Counted from the first letter of the stretch, positions 9,190 to 17,893 are shown. The stretch is 64,000 bases of DNA from Arthrobacter sp. EpRS71 (GCF_001512285.1 NZ_LNUV01000006.1:571059-635058); one strand, 5' to 3'. Notes: generated by a model from the letters alone, not told the origin. Translations and numbers: made by a program.

Positions 9190-10522
9190 AGCCATCCCGC
9201 CCAGGCCGGGCAGGGCGCCCGCCAGCGCCCGCACGGCACCGGTGAACGCGGCACCGGCGAACAGGGGGCCGGTGAACACGGGACCGGCGAACACGGGACC
9301 GCGGCACCTTGTCATGGACGAACTCTCCCGCGGGGTGGTGGAGAAACTTGATCCACCCTCGGCCGCGTTCATTAACACCAGCGGCCTTGCCAAGGCCTCA
9401 CCCATGGGGATGGGCCTCTACCGTATTGAACCCGTGGGCAAGGTGGGCTCAGTGCGGACCAGTACTGTGCAGCTCGAAGTCCGGCCCAAGGACCGCCTGG
9501 GTCTCAGCCGGCTCCTTTTCCTGCTCAGCTACGCCGGAGAGCAGGGTTTCCGTGATCACTCGGTGGAGGCCGTGGAGCACCCGGATCTGTGGAGCGCACT
9601 GGCCGAATCCCTCGCTCAGTTGGCAGATAAGGCACTGAGCCGTGGCGTCCTGCAGGGCTACCTCACTGTTGAGGAATCCCTGCGAACCGTCAAGGGGCGC
9701 ATTCGGATCTCGGACCAGATTTCCCGACGCCCGGGGATGATGGTTCCGCTGGAAGTCTCCTACGACGAATTCACGGAGGACATCGCAGAGAACCGCATCC
9801 TCCGTGCGGCCCTGGAACGTATGGGCCAGGTACCCGGCGTCCGGCCGGATGTCCTGAGCCGCTTGCGGCAGCTCAAGGGAAAGCTCGACGCCGTCACCCG
9901 GCTCCAGTCCGGAGCGCCCCTGCCGCCGTGGCGGGCCAGCAGGATGAACCTCAGGTACCACCCCGTGCTGCGCCTGGCCGAGGTGATCCTCCGCAACGCT
10001 TCCGCCGAGGCCGGCGAGGGTAAGCAGCAAACGGCGTCCTTCGTGGTGGACATGGGCCGGGTGTTCGAGGAATTCGTGGGGACCGCGCTGCGCAGCGCCA
10101 TGAGTGCCCACCCGGGAGAGATGCGCCTCCAATATGGCGCGCTCCTCAATGAGGCCGTCCGGGACTCGGACCGCCTCACCGTTCGTCCGGATGCCGTGCA
10201 TTTTCTGGGCGGGCGTCCCGTGGTGGTCTACGACTCCAAATACCAGGCAGCCTCAGACGCCGGCGCGTCCCTGAGCGCGGACCACTACCAGTTGCTGGCG
10301 TACTGCACCGCCCTCCGGGTACCCACCGCTTGGCTCGTCTACGCGGGTCCGGGGGAAGTAAAGCTGCGCCGGATTCTCAACACGGACATCGACATTGTGG
10401 AGTACCCGCTGGATCTGTCCCTGCCGCCGTCGGAAATCCTGGCCGCAGTGGCTGACTTGGCCGAACAGTCCTGGGGCGAAGTAGTACGCCAGGCTGTGGC
10501 GGGTCGCCCGACGTCGGACTAG
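9176..10522 (+). CDS. mcrC: McrC-like nuclease subunit
   Basis: The frame opens at TTG 9176, inside the 3' end of mcrB, giving 448 residues. The core is typical of McrC: VRPKDRLGLSRLLFLLSYAG, then IRISDQISRRPG and SYDEFTEDIAENRILRAALE. The PD-(D/E)xK site is visible as TVRPDAVHFL (about residue 338) and VVYDSKYQ (about 352-357). The start is uncertain: TTG 9176 has only a weak GGGA upstream and would add a Pro/Ala-rich leader with four PxNxx repeats, while ATG 9314 would remove it but lacks a ribosome site. McrC supplies the endonuclease activity that McrB drives. Confidence 0.85.
   Translation: MQPAKAIPPRPGRAPASARTAPVNAAPANRGPVNTGPANTGPRHLVMDELSRGVVEKLDPPSAAFINTSGLAKASPMGMGLYRIEPVGKVGSVRTSTVQLEVRPKDRLGLSRLLFLLSYAGEQGFRDHSVEAVEHPDLWSALAESLAQLADKALSRGVLQGYLTVEESLRTVKGRIRISDQISRRPGMMVPLEVSYDEFTEDIAENRILRAALERMGQVPGVRPDVLSRLRQLKGKLDAVTRLQSGAPLPPWRASRMNLRYHPVLRLAEVILRNASAEAGEGKQQTASFVVDMGRVFEEFVGTALRSAMSAHPGEMRLQYGALLNEAVRDSDRLTVRPDAVHFLGGRPVVVYDSKYQAASDAGASLSADHYQLLAYCTALRVPTAWLVYAGPGEVKLRRILNTDIDIVEYPLDLSLPPSEILAAVADLAEQSWGEVVRQAVAGRPTSD
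9239..9298 (+). repeat. Four 15-bp tandem repeats near the mcrC start
   Basis: Four consecutive 15-bp units beginning CCGGYGAAC occupy 9239-9253, 9254-9268, 9269-9283 and 9284-9298. If TTG 9176 is the start, they encode a pentapeptide repeat (PVNAA, PANRG, PVNTG, PANTG). Otherwise they lie in the gap between mcrB and mcrC. Confidence 0.85.
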
Positions 10523-10555
10523 CCTGATACGTAAGTCGTCACTGGAGGAGGCACT

Positions 10556-10801
10556 ATGGGCCGCAAGAAATCATGGCGCGATATGACCAAAGGCCAACGG
10601 ATCATGCTGTTGGTCGGCGGCGCCATCAACCTGGCGTTGTTGGGCGCTGCGCAGCGAAGCATCGGCAAGACTCCTGACGATCACATCAGGGGCAAGAAGG
10701 CGATCTGGCGTGCTGTTTCCTTCATCAACTTCTTCGGGCCGGTGAGCTACTTCCTGTTCGGCCGCCGTCGGGACGCTGAACAGGGCGCCATTAAACGCTG
10801 A
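10556..10801 (+). CDS. Small PLDc_N-like membrane protein
   Basis: Eighty-one residues, preceded by GGAGGAGG about 5 nt before the ATG. A basic N-terminus (GRKKSWRDMTKGQR) leads into a first hydrophobic helix, IMLLVGGAINLALLGAA. A second helix carries INFFGPVSYFLFGRR near the C-terminus. The pattern matches the short phospholipase-D N-terminal (PLDc_N) membrane domain, here without any nuclease part. It follows mcrC by 33 nt on the same strand. Co-transcription with McrBC is possible, but similar small proteins are common elsewhere in actinobacteria, so a defence role should not be assumed. Confidence 0.65.
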   Translation: MGRKKSWRDMTKGQRIMLLVGGAINLALLGAAQRSIGKTPDDHIRGKKAIWRAVSFINFFGPVSYFLFGRRRDAEQGAIKR

Positions 10802-10804
10802 CGT

Positions 10805-12475
10805 TCACGAGGGCATCTTCACCGTAAACGTGGTGCCCCGGCCTGGTTCGCTTTCCAACGTGATGGTTCCGCCATGCGCTTCAACAATGGCCTTGCTGAT
10901 GGGCAGCCCCAGCCCGACGCCGGGGATGGCGCTTTTACGTACGCCGCCGGCGCGGAAGAACTTGGTGAAAGCTTCGGCCTGTTCCTCCTCGTTCATGCCC
11001 ATACCGGTATCGGTGACACGGCAGAAAATGAAGTCCTCGTCCTCCCAGGCAGCCACTTCCACGTCCCCGCCGTCGGGGGAGTACTTGATCGCGTTGGACA
11101 CCAGGTTGTCCAGCACCTGCGCAATCCGTGATGAGTCGAGCCGCGCTTCCAAGGAGTCGGGAAGATCCACGGAGAGCCGGATGCCGGCCTTGGCCGCGCG
11201 AGGCTCTGCAGAGTTCACACTGCTCCGAACCAGATCTGTTACGTCCACGGTATGCGGCTGGATGACAATCTGCCCTGACCGCACGGCCAGCAGGTCAGAG
11301 ACGAGGGTCAACAGCCTCTCGGCGTTGCGCCTGACGATATCCAGTTGTTGTCGCGCCTTGGCGTCGAGAGCGTTCGGTTCATCCAGGATCAGCTCGACGT
11401 AGCCGAGGATGGACGTCAGCGGGGTACGGAATTCGTGGGAGACGTTGGCAACGAAGTCGTCTTTTGCAGCCAACGCGTTCACCAAGTCAGTAACATCACT
11501 GAAGACCACCACCGCGCCCGCAAACTTCCCGGCTTCGGCCACCATGGGGCGTGCGCTGGCGGTGAAGGCGCGTTGGTCACTTCCTGTGCCCAACCACACC
11601 AGTTGGTCGGTGAACCTTTCGCCCAGGACTGCACGACGCACCGGCCTGCGGTCCGCAACCAGTGGGGTGGTCCTGTCGACGTCGAAGATCAGCAACTGGG
11701 ATTCGTTGGGGTCCGGGTTGTCCGGGGGAGTTGCCAGGGCATGGGTTTGGCGTTGGCGGCGGTTCATGAGGATGTCATGGCCATCGCCATCAACGGCCAC
11801 CACGCCCAAGGGAAGGGCTTCCATGACGGCGTTGAGGAGCCGTTCCTGCTTGGTGCTGAGGCTCAGCGCTTCCTTGAGTGCCTCGTCCTTCTGCTCCAAG
11901 GCGCGCTGCTGGCGCACCATGCTCAACGTCAGGACGCTGACGGACACGCCGATCCCCAGCATGAGGATGGGGAAAAGGAGGGGCTTGGTGAAGTCTTGTT
12001 CGCTGAGTGTTCCCCTCACGAACAAGGGCACCCAGACGATCCCCAACGGTCCCAGGAAGGACATGGCAATGGCCAGCTTCGGGTATAGCCCCGAGGCGCA
12101 CAGCCAGATAACCGGCAGCACCACCAGGACGCTGAGGCCCGTGATGGACTCCACCGCGCCTTCACGGGCGAAGCCGATGGAGACCATGTCCAGCACGGGG
12201 ATGATGAGGAAGGAGACGAACGGGAGCCTGTGCCACGGCACAATGATGCACGCTGCCAGGAGGAACGCCTGGCTCAGCAGGAAAATGAGGAACAGCGGAT
12301 TCTGAAGTGTGGCGGGAAAATAGAGCCAAACCAGGACGGCCGAAATACAGACACACACGGATAACGGCAATTGGCTGAGGACAACACGCATACGCAGGGT
12401 ATGTTCGTGGAAAGAGCGCCTAAAAACCAACAATTGCTTCTTTTCACCTATGTCCCACGCTGAGGGCTGGGTCAT
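10805..12475 (-). CDS. Membrane sensor histidine kinase with PAS domain
   Basis: A 556-residue kinase. About six hydrophobic segments fill residues 30-190 (for example LPLSVCVCISAVLVWLYFP and LLFPILMLGIGVSVSVLTLS). A short coiled linker and a PAS domain follow (AVMEALPLGVVAVDGDGHDI; FAGAVVVFSDVTDL). The H box FVANVSHEFRTPLTSILGY places the phospho-accepting His near residue 346. N box VLDNLVSNAIKYSPDGG, G1 VTDTGMGMNEEEQ and G2 GVGLGLPISKAIVEAHGG are intact. It is divergently transcribed from the OmpR-type regulator, starting 99 bp away, so they are probably a pair. The signal sensed is unknown. Confidence 0.92.
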   Translation of the reverse strand: MTQPSAWDIGEKKQLLVFRRSFHEHTLRMRVVLSQLPLSVCVCISAVLVWLYFPATLQNPLFLIFLLSQAFLLAACIIVPWHRLPFVSFLIIPVLDMVSIGFAREGAVESITGLSVLVVLPVIWLCASGLYPKLAIAMSFLGPLGIVWVPLFVRGTLSEQDFTKPLLFPILMLGIGVSVSVLTLSMVRQQRALEQKDEALKEALSLSTKQERLLNAVMEALPLGVVAVDGDGHDILMNRRQRQTHALATPPDNPDPNESQLLIFDVDRTTPLVADRRPVRRAVLGERFTDQLVWLGTGSDQRAFTASARPMVAEAGKFAGAVVVFSDVTDLVNALAAKDDFVANVSHEFRTPLTSILGYVELILDEPNALDAKARQQLDIVRRNAERLLTLVSDLLAVRSGQIVIQPHTVDVTDLVRSSVNSAEPRAAKAGIRLSVDLPDSLEARLDSSRIAQVLDNLVSNAIKYSPDGGDVEVAAWEDEDFIFCRVTDTGMGMNEEEQAEAFTKFFRAGGVRKSAIPGVGLGLPISKAIVEAHGGTITLESEPGRGTTFTVKMPS

Positions 12476-12574
12476 GGCACATCCACCAAAGATGCGGAAG
12501 AAAGTCGGTTCATGAGATCAGCCTAACCATAATGGATATACTTCTGAGGTTATCGAAGGGGCTGAGGGGCAGCG

Positions 12575-13315
12575 ATGAGTGAAGTACGTGTGGGGCTGGT
12601 TATTGAAGATGACCAGGATATCCGCGAATTGGTACGCGTAGTTCTATCCCAGGCGGGATTTGATGTGCATGTAGCGTCCACCGGATCCGCAGGTGTGACG
12701 TCGGCCCGTGAGCTGAATCCGGACGTTATTACCTTGGATCTGGGCCTTCCAGATATTGATGGTTTTGAGGTTGCCCGCCAGATCCGGAAATCCTCGGACG
12801 CGTACATCATCATGTTGACGGCCCGCGCTGAAGAGCTGGACACCCTGATGGGTTTGGAAGCCGGCGGCGATGACTACCTCACCAAGCCGTTCCGTCCCCG
12901 GGAATTGCGCGCCCGTGTTGAAGCGATGATGCGGCGGCCGCGGGCGTCGTCGGAATCCAGGAGCGTGGCTGAAGAAGTGGACCCGGAGGTCAGCCACAAC
13001 GGTCTGGCCGTCTCTGCCGGGTCCCGCACCGCTGTCCTGAACGGCACCGAACTCAAGCTGACGAGGACGGAGTTCGATCTCCTGCTCGCGCTGCTGGAGA
13101 CCGGACGGATTGTGCGGACCAAGGCAGATCTCGCGCGCCGCCTCCGCAACGAACCGTACGACGTCGGAAGTTACGTCAGCGACGCCGATGAACGCGCCGT
13201 TGAGGTACATATGGGAAATCTGCGCAAGAAGCTCGGCGACAGCATCCAGGCACCGCGTTGGCTCGAGACGGTCCGCGGCGTGGGCTACCGGCTCGCGCCC
13301 GGCTCAAGCAACTAA
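12575..13315 (+). CDS. OmpR/PhoB-family response regulator
   Basis: A 246-residue two-domain regulator. The receiver has the acidic pocket EDD (residues 11-13), the phospho-acceptor Asp55 in TLDLGLPDIDGFE, and the conserved Lys in YLTKPFRPRE. An acidic linker leads to a winged-helix DNA-binding domain: LKLTRTEFDLLLALLETG and WLETVRGVGYRLAPG at the C-terminus. GAGG lies upstream of the ATG. It is the likely output partner of the divergently encoded histidine kinase. A TATACT sequence at 12537-12542 could be its -10 element, but no good -35 is visible. Confidence 0.93.
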   Translation: MSEVRVGLVIEDDQDIRELVRVVLSQAGFDVHVASTGSAGVTSARELNPDVITLDLGLPDIDGFEVARQIRKSSDAYIIMLTARAEELDTLMGLEAGGDDYLTKPFRPRELRARVEAMMRRPRASSESRSVAEEVDPEVSHNGLAVSAGSRTAVLNGTELKLTRTEFDLLLALLETGRIVRTKADLARRLRNEPYDVGSYVSDADERAVEVHMGNLRKKLGDSIQAPRWLETVRGVGYRLAPGSSN

Positions 13316-13316
13316 G

Positions 13317-13387
13317 CCGACCCAACTGGGTAGCAGTTCAGGTCGTTCCCAGCGCTGAGAACGGCCTGATCTGCTACCTACTTGGGC
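13317..13387. repeat. 71-bp palindromic repeat, copy 1
   Basis: This intergenic element matches 17894-17964 over all 71 bases (59 of 71 identical by my alignment). It is framed by CCCAA and TTGGG and has inner arms related to GCAGATCAGGTCGTT, with two mismatches between its own arms. It sits between the convergent response-regulator and Hpt-like genes. Confidence 0.85.
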
Positions 13388-13418
13388 AAGGACGCACGCA
13401 AGGGTTCGGCGGCTGGGC

Positions 13419-13799
13419 TTACTGAAACCGGGTTTCCAGTTCCTCAATGGTGCCGGAAATGAAGCGGTCCATTTCGTGAACCTGCGCCGCCAGCTCGTGG
13501 AGGTGGTCTCCGTTCGGCAAGAGCCTGACGCTGATTTCCAACTCAGTGGCCAGGCGGTTCATGCAGATGGCACCCACCATGTGACTAGAGGTCTTCAGGC
13601 TCAGGACAGCGTCCATGGCGTCGTCAATGTCCAGCTTTTTCAGCGCGCGGTGAAGCCGGCCCACCCGCCACGGCAGGAGCTCCACATAGTTGCGCACGAA
13701 GGTGCTGATAATGCCATGGTCGCCGCCAAGCTCGGCTTGGAGTTCGGTGAGGACGGTGCGATCCACCAAGGCATCGGTGCATTCGTCGTACTCGGACAC
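13419..13799 (-). CDS. Hpt-domain-like protein without the canonical histidine
   Basis: I choose GTG 13799 because GGGAGG lies 6 nt upstream; an upstream GTG at 13832 would add 11 residues. The 126-residue helical protein matches Hpt four-helix proteins: LTELQAELGGDHGIISTFV, LHRALKKLDIDDAMDAVLSL, KTSSHMVGAICMNRLATELE. Normal Hpt domains have HxLKxSS, where His is phosphorylated. Here the motif reads LSLKTSSHMVGA, with Leu in the His position and a His seven residues later. It may be a degenerate, non-phosphorylatable Hpt used as a docking protein. It is convergent with the nearby OmpR-type regulator, but a link to it is not shown. Confidence 0.7.
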   Translation of the reverse strand: MSEYDECTDALVDRTVLTELQAELGGDHGIISTFVRNYVELLPWRVGRLHRALKKLDIDDAMDAVLSLKTSSHMVGAICMNRLATELEISVRLLPNGDHLHELAAQVHEMDRFISGTIEELETRFQ

Positions 13800-13989
13800 C
13801 ACACCCCTCCCGCCTCCAAACAATAGATTCACGATTCAACAGTAGGACCCGCGGAACTACCGCAACGCCCTAAATCCAAAGATTGATCCAATCTTGAGCG
13901 GACTCAGAGGCACTCTTGATCCAGCCCCCTCACAGTAGTGAGAAGCAGATCTGGGTGTGTCCAGGCTGAATCAGGGAACGGGGATCAAC

Positions 13990-14160
13990 GTGGACAGTGC
14001 TGCTCGCCCGTCGCCGGGCCTTATGCTCATCATCGTGGTCTGCATGACGGTCCTGTTGGGCATTGGAGGGTCGGCCGCCTTCTCACTGTGGCAGCAGAGT
14101 TCCCACACCACTGTCACCGATCAAGCAGTCAACTCCGCACCCACCACCAAGGCGCCCTAG
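13990..14160 (+). CDS. Small single-pass membrane protein
   Basis: GTG 13990 with GGGGA about 5 nt upstream encodes 56 residues; an in-frame GTG at 13957 is an alternative. One strong hydrophobic helix (LMLIIVVCMTVLLGIGGSAA) is followed by a short polar tail, SLWQQSSHTTVTDQAVNSAP, so an N-in/C-out orientation is plausible. I do not recognise a family. It lies between the Hpt-like gene (divergent) and vsr (convergent), 12 nt from the vsr stop. Its coding status rests on the membrane helix and the start context only. Confidence 0.5.
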   Translation: MDSAARPSPGLMLIIVVCMTVLLGIGGSAAFSLWQQSSHTTVTDQAVNSAPTTKAP

Positions 14161-14172
14161 CTCACGGCTGAT

Positions 14173-14613
14173 TCAGTCCACTGGGGATTCCAGAAATGCC
14201 GTCAGCCTGTCCTCAAGAACGGACTTGTCCTTGAGCTGGCACTCCCACACCGTGTGCACCTGCCAGCCGGCAGCTTCCAACTGTTCCCGCTGCAGTGCGT
14301 CCCTATCCCGGGTTCGTGTTCTTTTGGCCTCCCAAAACTCTGCATTTGCTGCCGGAGCACGCTGCCCGGCTGCGCAGTCGTGGAAATGCCAGAAACAGCC
14401 ATTGACGAAAATGACCTTCCGCCGAGCCGCGAACACCAGATCCGGGCGGCCCGGCAGTTTCACTGCCCCTGACTGTCCGTGTAACCGGTACCGGTAGCCT
14501 TTCGCGTGCAGGAGTTTGCGGACCAGAAGCTCAGGTTTGGTGTCCTTACCGCGGATTTTGGACATGTTGCGGCTACGTTGCTCCCGCGTCAGAAGGTCCC
14601 GGCTCTCGGCCAT
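14173..14613 (-). CDS. vsr: Very short patch repair endonuclease (Vsr)
   Basis: A 146-residue protein with the full Vsr pattern: RSRNMSKIRGKDTKPELLVR, then YRLHGQSGAVKLPGRPDLVF with the catalytic Asp at 58, then VIFVNGCFWHFHDC (His 76 and 78) and QREQLEAAGWQVHTVWECQL. Vsr nicks beside T:G mismatches that arise when 5-methylcytosine deaminates, so it normally accompanies a cytosine-C5 methyltransferase. None is encoded in this window. The start context TAGGCT-6 nt-ATG suggests a -10 element directly before the start codon and possibly a leaderless message. It lies downstream of bioB-bsaP on the same strand, separated by a strong inverted repeat. Confidence 0.93.
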   Translation of the reverse strand: MAESRDLLTREQRSRNMSKIRGKDTKPELLVRKLLHAKGYRYRLHGQSGAVKLPGRPDLVFAARRKVIFVNGCFWHFHDCAAGQRAPAANAEFWEAKRTRTRDRDALQREQLEAAGWQVHTVWECQLKDKSVLEDRLTAFLESPVD

Positions 14614-14636
14614 GCATCCAGCCTACCCAGGGAGTT

Positions 14637-14689
14637 TTTGTACAGATACCGCCCTTATGATGCGCTGTGAGGGGCGGAATCTGTACAAA
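14637..14689 (-). terminator. 18-bp inverted repeat spanning the bsaP stop codon
   Basis: Arms at 14637-14654 and 14672-14689 are complementary at 17 of 18 positions (core TTTGTACAGAT), with a 17-nt loop. The bsaP stop codon lies at the edge of the loop and the last codons form one arm. It may end bsaP transcription before vsr, but neither flank has a T-tract in the right place, so another role is possible. Confidence 0.5.
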
Positions 14690-14918
14690 TTCTAGTGAGG
14701 CCGTGGCGGGAACACTCCGCGGTCCAGCCCAAAGGCGTGACCTGCACTTTCATGCGGCGGCGGCACTGCGGGCAGAAGCGCGGCGGCTCCATCGCCAGGT
14801 GCCGTTGGCAGCTGTGGTGAGCGTCCGACGTCGGGCCCTCACCGTCGGTGCCGAAAGCGCCGCCGTCGGTGCCGCCCCCGCAGTGACCGCAGAATTGCTG
14901 TGACACCGCTGCGTTCAC
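14655..14918 (-). CDS. bsaP: Biotin synthase auxiliary protein BsaP-like, cysteine-rich
   Basis: GTG 14918 overlaps the bioB stop by 4 nt (GTGA), giving 87 residues and strong translational coupling. Four Cys/His clusters are visible: FCGHCGG (residues 9-15), [25 protein letters not shown], and [10 protein letters not shown], with a further Cys in RICTDS. This small Cys-rich protein directly after bioB matches actinobacterial BsaP, described as an Fe-S protein needed for BioB activity, probably by helping supply or repair its clusters. The identification rests on motif memory and gene position, not on a search. Confidence 0.8.
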   Translation of the reverse strand: MNAAVSQQFCGHCGGGTDGGAFGTDGEGPTSDAHHSCQRHLAMEPPRFCPQCRRRMKVQVTPLGWTAECSRHGLTRICTDSAPHSAS

Positions 14919-15949
14919 AGCGACTTCTGGAATTCCTTGATGGGCATGTTCAGCTCCACCAGGAGATTGAGGTCGGCGTTGGCGGGTCGGCCCAATGTGG
15001 TGAGGTAGTTGCCCACAATGACGGCGTTGATTCCGCCCAGGAGACCCTCGCGGGTACCGAGGTCGCCGAGGGTCAGCTCACGGCCGCCGGCGTACCGGAG
15101 GACGGTGCGCGGCATGGCCAGGCGGAATGCCGCGATAGCGCGGAGGGCGTCCTTGCCGTCCATGATTCCTTGATTTTCCAAGGGCGTGCCCGGGCGGGGG
15201 TTGAGGAAGTTCAGCGGGACCTCGTGCGGTTCCAAGGCAGCGAGTTGTGCGGCCAGCTCTGCTCGTTGCGCCAGCGATTCGCCCATTCCGATCAGGGCAC
15301 CACAGCACAGTTCCATGCCGGCGGCCTTGACCATGGCGCAGGTTTCCAGGCGTTCTTCGTAGCTGTGGGTGGTCACTACCTCGGGAAAGTAGCTGCGCGC
15401 CGTCTCGAGGTTGTGGTTGTACCGGTGCACGCCCCACTCGGCCAGCTGGTCCACTTGGCGTTGGGTGAGCATGCCGAGCGAACAGGCGATGTTGATGTCC
15501 ACTTCTTCATTGATGCGGTCGATCGCGAATTTGATCTGGTTCATGAGCTTGATGTCGGGGCCGCGCACAGCTGCCACGATGCAGAACTCCGTGGCTCCGG
15601 TGGCGGCGGTTTCCCTAGCCGCTTTAACGAGTTCGGGGATGTCCAGCCAGACGCCGCGGACGGGGGAGTCGAACAGGCCGGACTGGCTGCAGAAATGGCA
15701 GTCTTCGGGGCAGCCACCGGTCTTGATGGAGATGATGCCTTCCACTTCAACGTCCTCACCGCAGTGCTCAAGGCGGACTTCATGGGCCAGTTGCAGTGCT
15801 GCCGGGATGGCGTCGTCGGGGAGCTCAAGGACCTCGATGAGTTGTGCCTCGTTCAGTCCCTCTCCGTGTCCAAGGACTTGCTCGCGGGCGGTGTCCAGGA
15901 TGGCATAGGCAGATGTTTCCCGGGTTCCCCGGGGTGCTTGGGTGCTCAT
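14915..15949 (-). CDS. bioB: Biotin synthase
   Basis: The start at 15949 (MSTQAPRG) gives 344 residues, the usual BioB length; a longer frame to 16069 adds 40 low-complexity residues unlike BioB. The radical-SAM cluster is intact: [14 protein letters not shown], the CxxxCxxC motif that binds the 4Fe-4S cluster and SAM. Other BioB landmarks are [26 protein letters not shown] and [13 protein letters not shown]. The enzyme inserts sulfur into dethiobiotin to make biotin. No bioA, bioD or bioF is present in the window. It is divergent from the NCS1 permease gene and translationally coupled to the bsaP-like gene. Confidence 0.96.
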   Translation of the reverse strand: MSTQAPRGTRETSAYAILDTAREQVLGHGEGLNEAQLIEVLELPDDAIPAALQLAHEVRLEHCGEDVEVEGIISIKTGGCPEDCHFCSQSGLFDSPVRGVWLDIPELVKAARETAATGATEFCIVAAVRGPDIKLMNQIKFAIDRINEEVDINIACSLGMLTQRQVDQLAEWGVHRYNHNLETARSYFPEVVTTHSYEERLETCAMVKAAGMELCCGALIGMGESLAQRAELAAQLAALEPHEVPLNFLNPRPGTPLENQGIMDGKDALRAIAAFRLAMPRTVLRYAGGRELTLGDLGTREGLLGGINAVIVGNYLTTLGRPANADLNLLVELNMPIKEFQKSL

Positions 15950-16144
15950 GTCCTTGACGGTATCGGTGCAGGTGGAGGGCGATTTTGTGGGGTGCGCACA
16001 AACCGTGGAGCTGGATTTTGGTGCTGGCCGCGCGGGGCGGCTGATGGAGAAGTTACAGCTGTGAAACATGGACGTGACTAAATTGACGCGTCGCGTTACT
16101 AGCGTCGTGGGCGAGGCACCCTCCCCGGACGAAAGCGACCACGA

Positions 16145-17872
16145 ATGAGTGAGAACAAGACGAGTACCGCAACATTGGAGCCGACGACGGCGGCTGGAAC
16201 CGCCGTCGGGACCCCCGGCTCCGTATCAACGGCGCAAGGCAACGCAGATGCCATGAGTGCCGCCAAGGAGAGCCTGGAGGATTACACCCTCCGGTTCGCC
16301 CCGCGTTCCTACCGGAAGTGGAGCGCCGGGGTGGTGGCCACCAGTGCCCTGGGCGGCATCGCATACCTGGCCGACTTCTCCATCGGCGCGAACATCGGCA
16401 TCGCCTATGGAACGGTGAATGCGATTTTTGGCATCATCGTTGCCGCAGTGATTATCTTCGCCACCGGCTTCCCCTTGGCTTACTACGCAGCCCGCTACAA
16501 CATCGATCTTGACCTGATCACGCGTGGCTCGGGCTTTGGCTACTACGGCTCAGTGGTCACCAACATCATCTTCGCCACGTTCACGTTCATCTTCTTCGCC
16601 CTCGAAGGTTCCATCATGGCCCAGGGGCTGCAGTTGGGCCTGGGCATTCCGCAGTGGATCGGGTACGCGGTATCCACCATCATCATCATTCCGCTGGTGA
16701 TCTACGGAATGAAGACGCTAGCGACGTTGCAGGTGTGGACCACGCCCCTGTGGCTCCTGCTCATGGTGGTTCCGGTGGGGTACCTGCTCCTGTCCCACCC
16801 CGAAAGTATTGATGCCTTCTTCGCCTTCACCGGTGCATCCGGCGAGGGTGGCCCCAACCTGGCCTCCGTCATGCTGGCCGCCGGCGTCTGCCTGTCCCTC
16901 ATGGCGCAGATCGCCGAGCAAATCGACTACCTCCGCTTCATGCCGCCCAAAACCGCCGAAAACAAGGGTGCCTGGTGGCGCGCCGTGATCCTCGCCGGAC
17001 CGGGCTGGGTCATTTTCGGAGCCATCAAGCAGATCATCGGCCTGTTCATTGCCATCTACCTCATCGCCAAGCTGGACCCCGCAGCTGCCTCTTCCGCGAA
17101 CGAACCCGTCCACCAGTTCCTGGGCGTCTACGAAGAAATGATGCCGGCCTGGCTCGCCATGACCTTGGCTGTGGTGCTGGTGGTCATTTCTCAGATCAAG
17201 ATCAACGTCACCAATGCCTACTCCGGCTCGCTGGCCTGGACCAACTCGTTCACCCGCATCACCAAGACTTACCCGGGCCGCATGGTGTTTGTGGTGGTCA
17301 ACCTGGTGATCGCGTTGATCCTCATGGAGTCCAACATGTTCGAGTTCCTGAACACCATCCTGGGCTTCTACGCCAACTGCGCCATGGCCTGGGTGGTCAC
17401 CGTGGCCTCGGACATCGCCATCAACAAGTACCTGCTGAAGATCTCGCCCAAAGTTCCTGAGTTCCGGCGCGGCATGCTCTACGCCGTGAACCCGGTGGGC
17501 TTTGTGTCGATGCTGGTCTCTGCAGGAGTTTCCATCGCGGTGTTCTTCGGAGCGTTCGGTGCAGCCGTCCAACCGTTCTCACCGATCTTCGCAGTGGGTC
17601 TGGCCCTGGTGCTACCGCCTGTGCTGGCTTTGGCCACCAAGGGCCGGTACTACCTGCGCCGCACCGACGACGGCATTGACCTGACCATGTTCGACGCCGA
17701 CGGCAACCCCAGCGACGCCAAGCTCCTCTGCCACGTCACCGGACTCGAGTTCGAACGCCCGGACATGCTCCGGTCAGGTCAGGACGGGCCCGACGGCGAA
17801 CCCCAGTACATCTCGTCCCTCGCCTTGTCCACGGACAAGTCGGGCGAGCTGGTGCTCCCGGCCCAAAAGTAA
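16145..17872 (+). CDS. NCS1-family permease (purine-cytosine permease type)
   Basis: A 575-residue membrane transporter. After a polar 45-residue N-terminus comes [20 protein letters not shown], then a series of about twelve hydrophobic helices ([59 protein letters not shown]). The NCS1 region [14 protein letters not shown] and later [19 protein letters not shown] sequence ([13 protein letters not shown]) support nucleobase:cation symport. A cytosolic tail of about 60 residues ends the protein. The divergent neighbour is bioB, so import of a biotin-pathway compound cannot be excluded, but a nucleobase or related heterocycle is the family default. Confidence 0.85.
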   Translation: MSENKTSTATLEPTTAAGTAVGTPGSVSTAQGNADAMSAAKESLEDYTLRFAPRSYRKWSAGVVATSALGGIAYLADFSIGANIGIAYGTVNAIFGIIVAAVIIFATGFPLAYYAARYNIDLDLITRGSGFGYYGSVVTNIIFATFTFIFFALEGSIMAQGLQLGLGIPQWIGYAVSTIIIIPLVIYGMKTLATLQVWTTPLWLLLMVVPVGYLLLSHPESIDAFFAFTGASGEGGPNLASVMLAAGVCLSLMAQIAEQIDYLRFMPPKTAENKGAWWRAVILAGPGWVIFGAIKQIIGLFIAIYLIAKLDPAAASSANEPVHQFLGVYEEMMPAWLAMTLAVVLVVISQIKINVTNAYSGSLAWTNSFTRITKTYPGRMVFVVVNLVIALILMESNMFEFLNTILGFYANCAMAWVVTVASDIAINKYLLKISPKVPEFRRGMLYAVNPVGFVSMLVSAGVSIAVFFGAFGAAVQPFSPIFAVGLALVLPPVLALATKGRYYLRRTDDGIDLTMFDADGNPSDAKLLCHVTGLEFERPDMLRSGQDGPDGEPQYISSLALSTDKSGELVLPAQK

Positions 17873-17893
17873 CCCCGCCCAGAAGTAACCCCG

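Noticed and set aside
7342..9405. 687-codon minus-strand open frame
   Set aside because: Antisense to mcrB and the mcrC start; no recognisable protein features.
13957..13989. Upstream GTG start of the small membrane protein
   Set aside because: GTG 13990 has a better ribosome site, although 13957 cannot be excluded.
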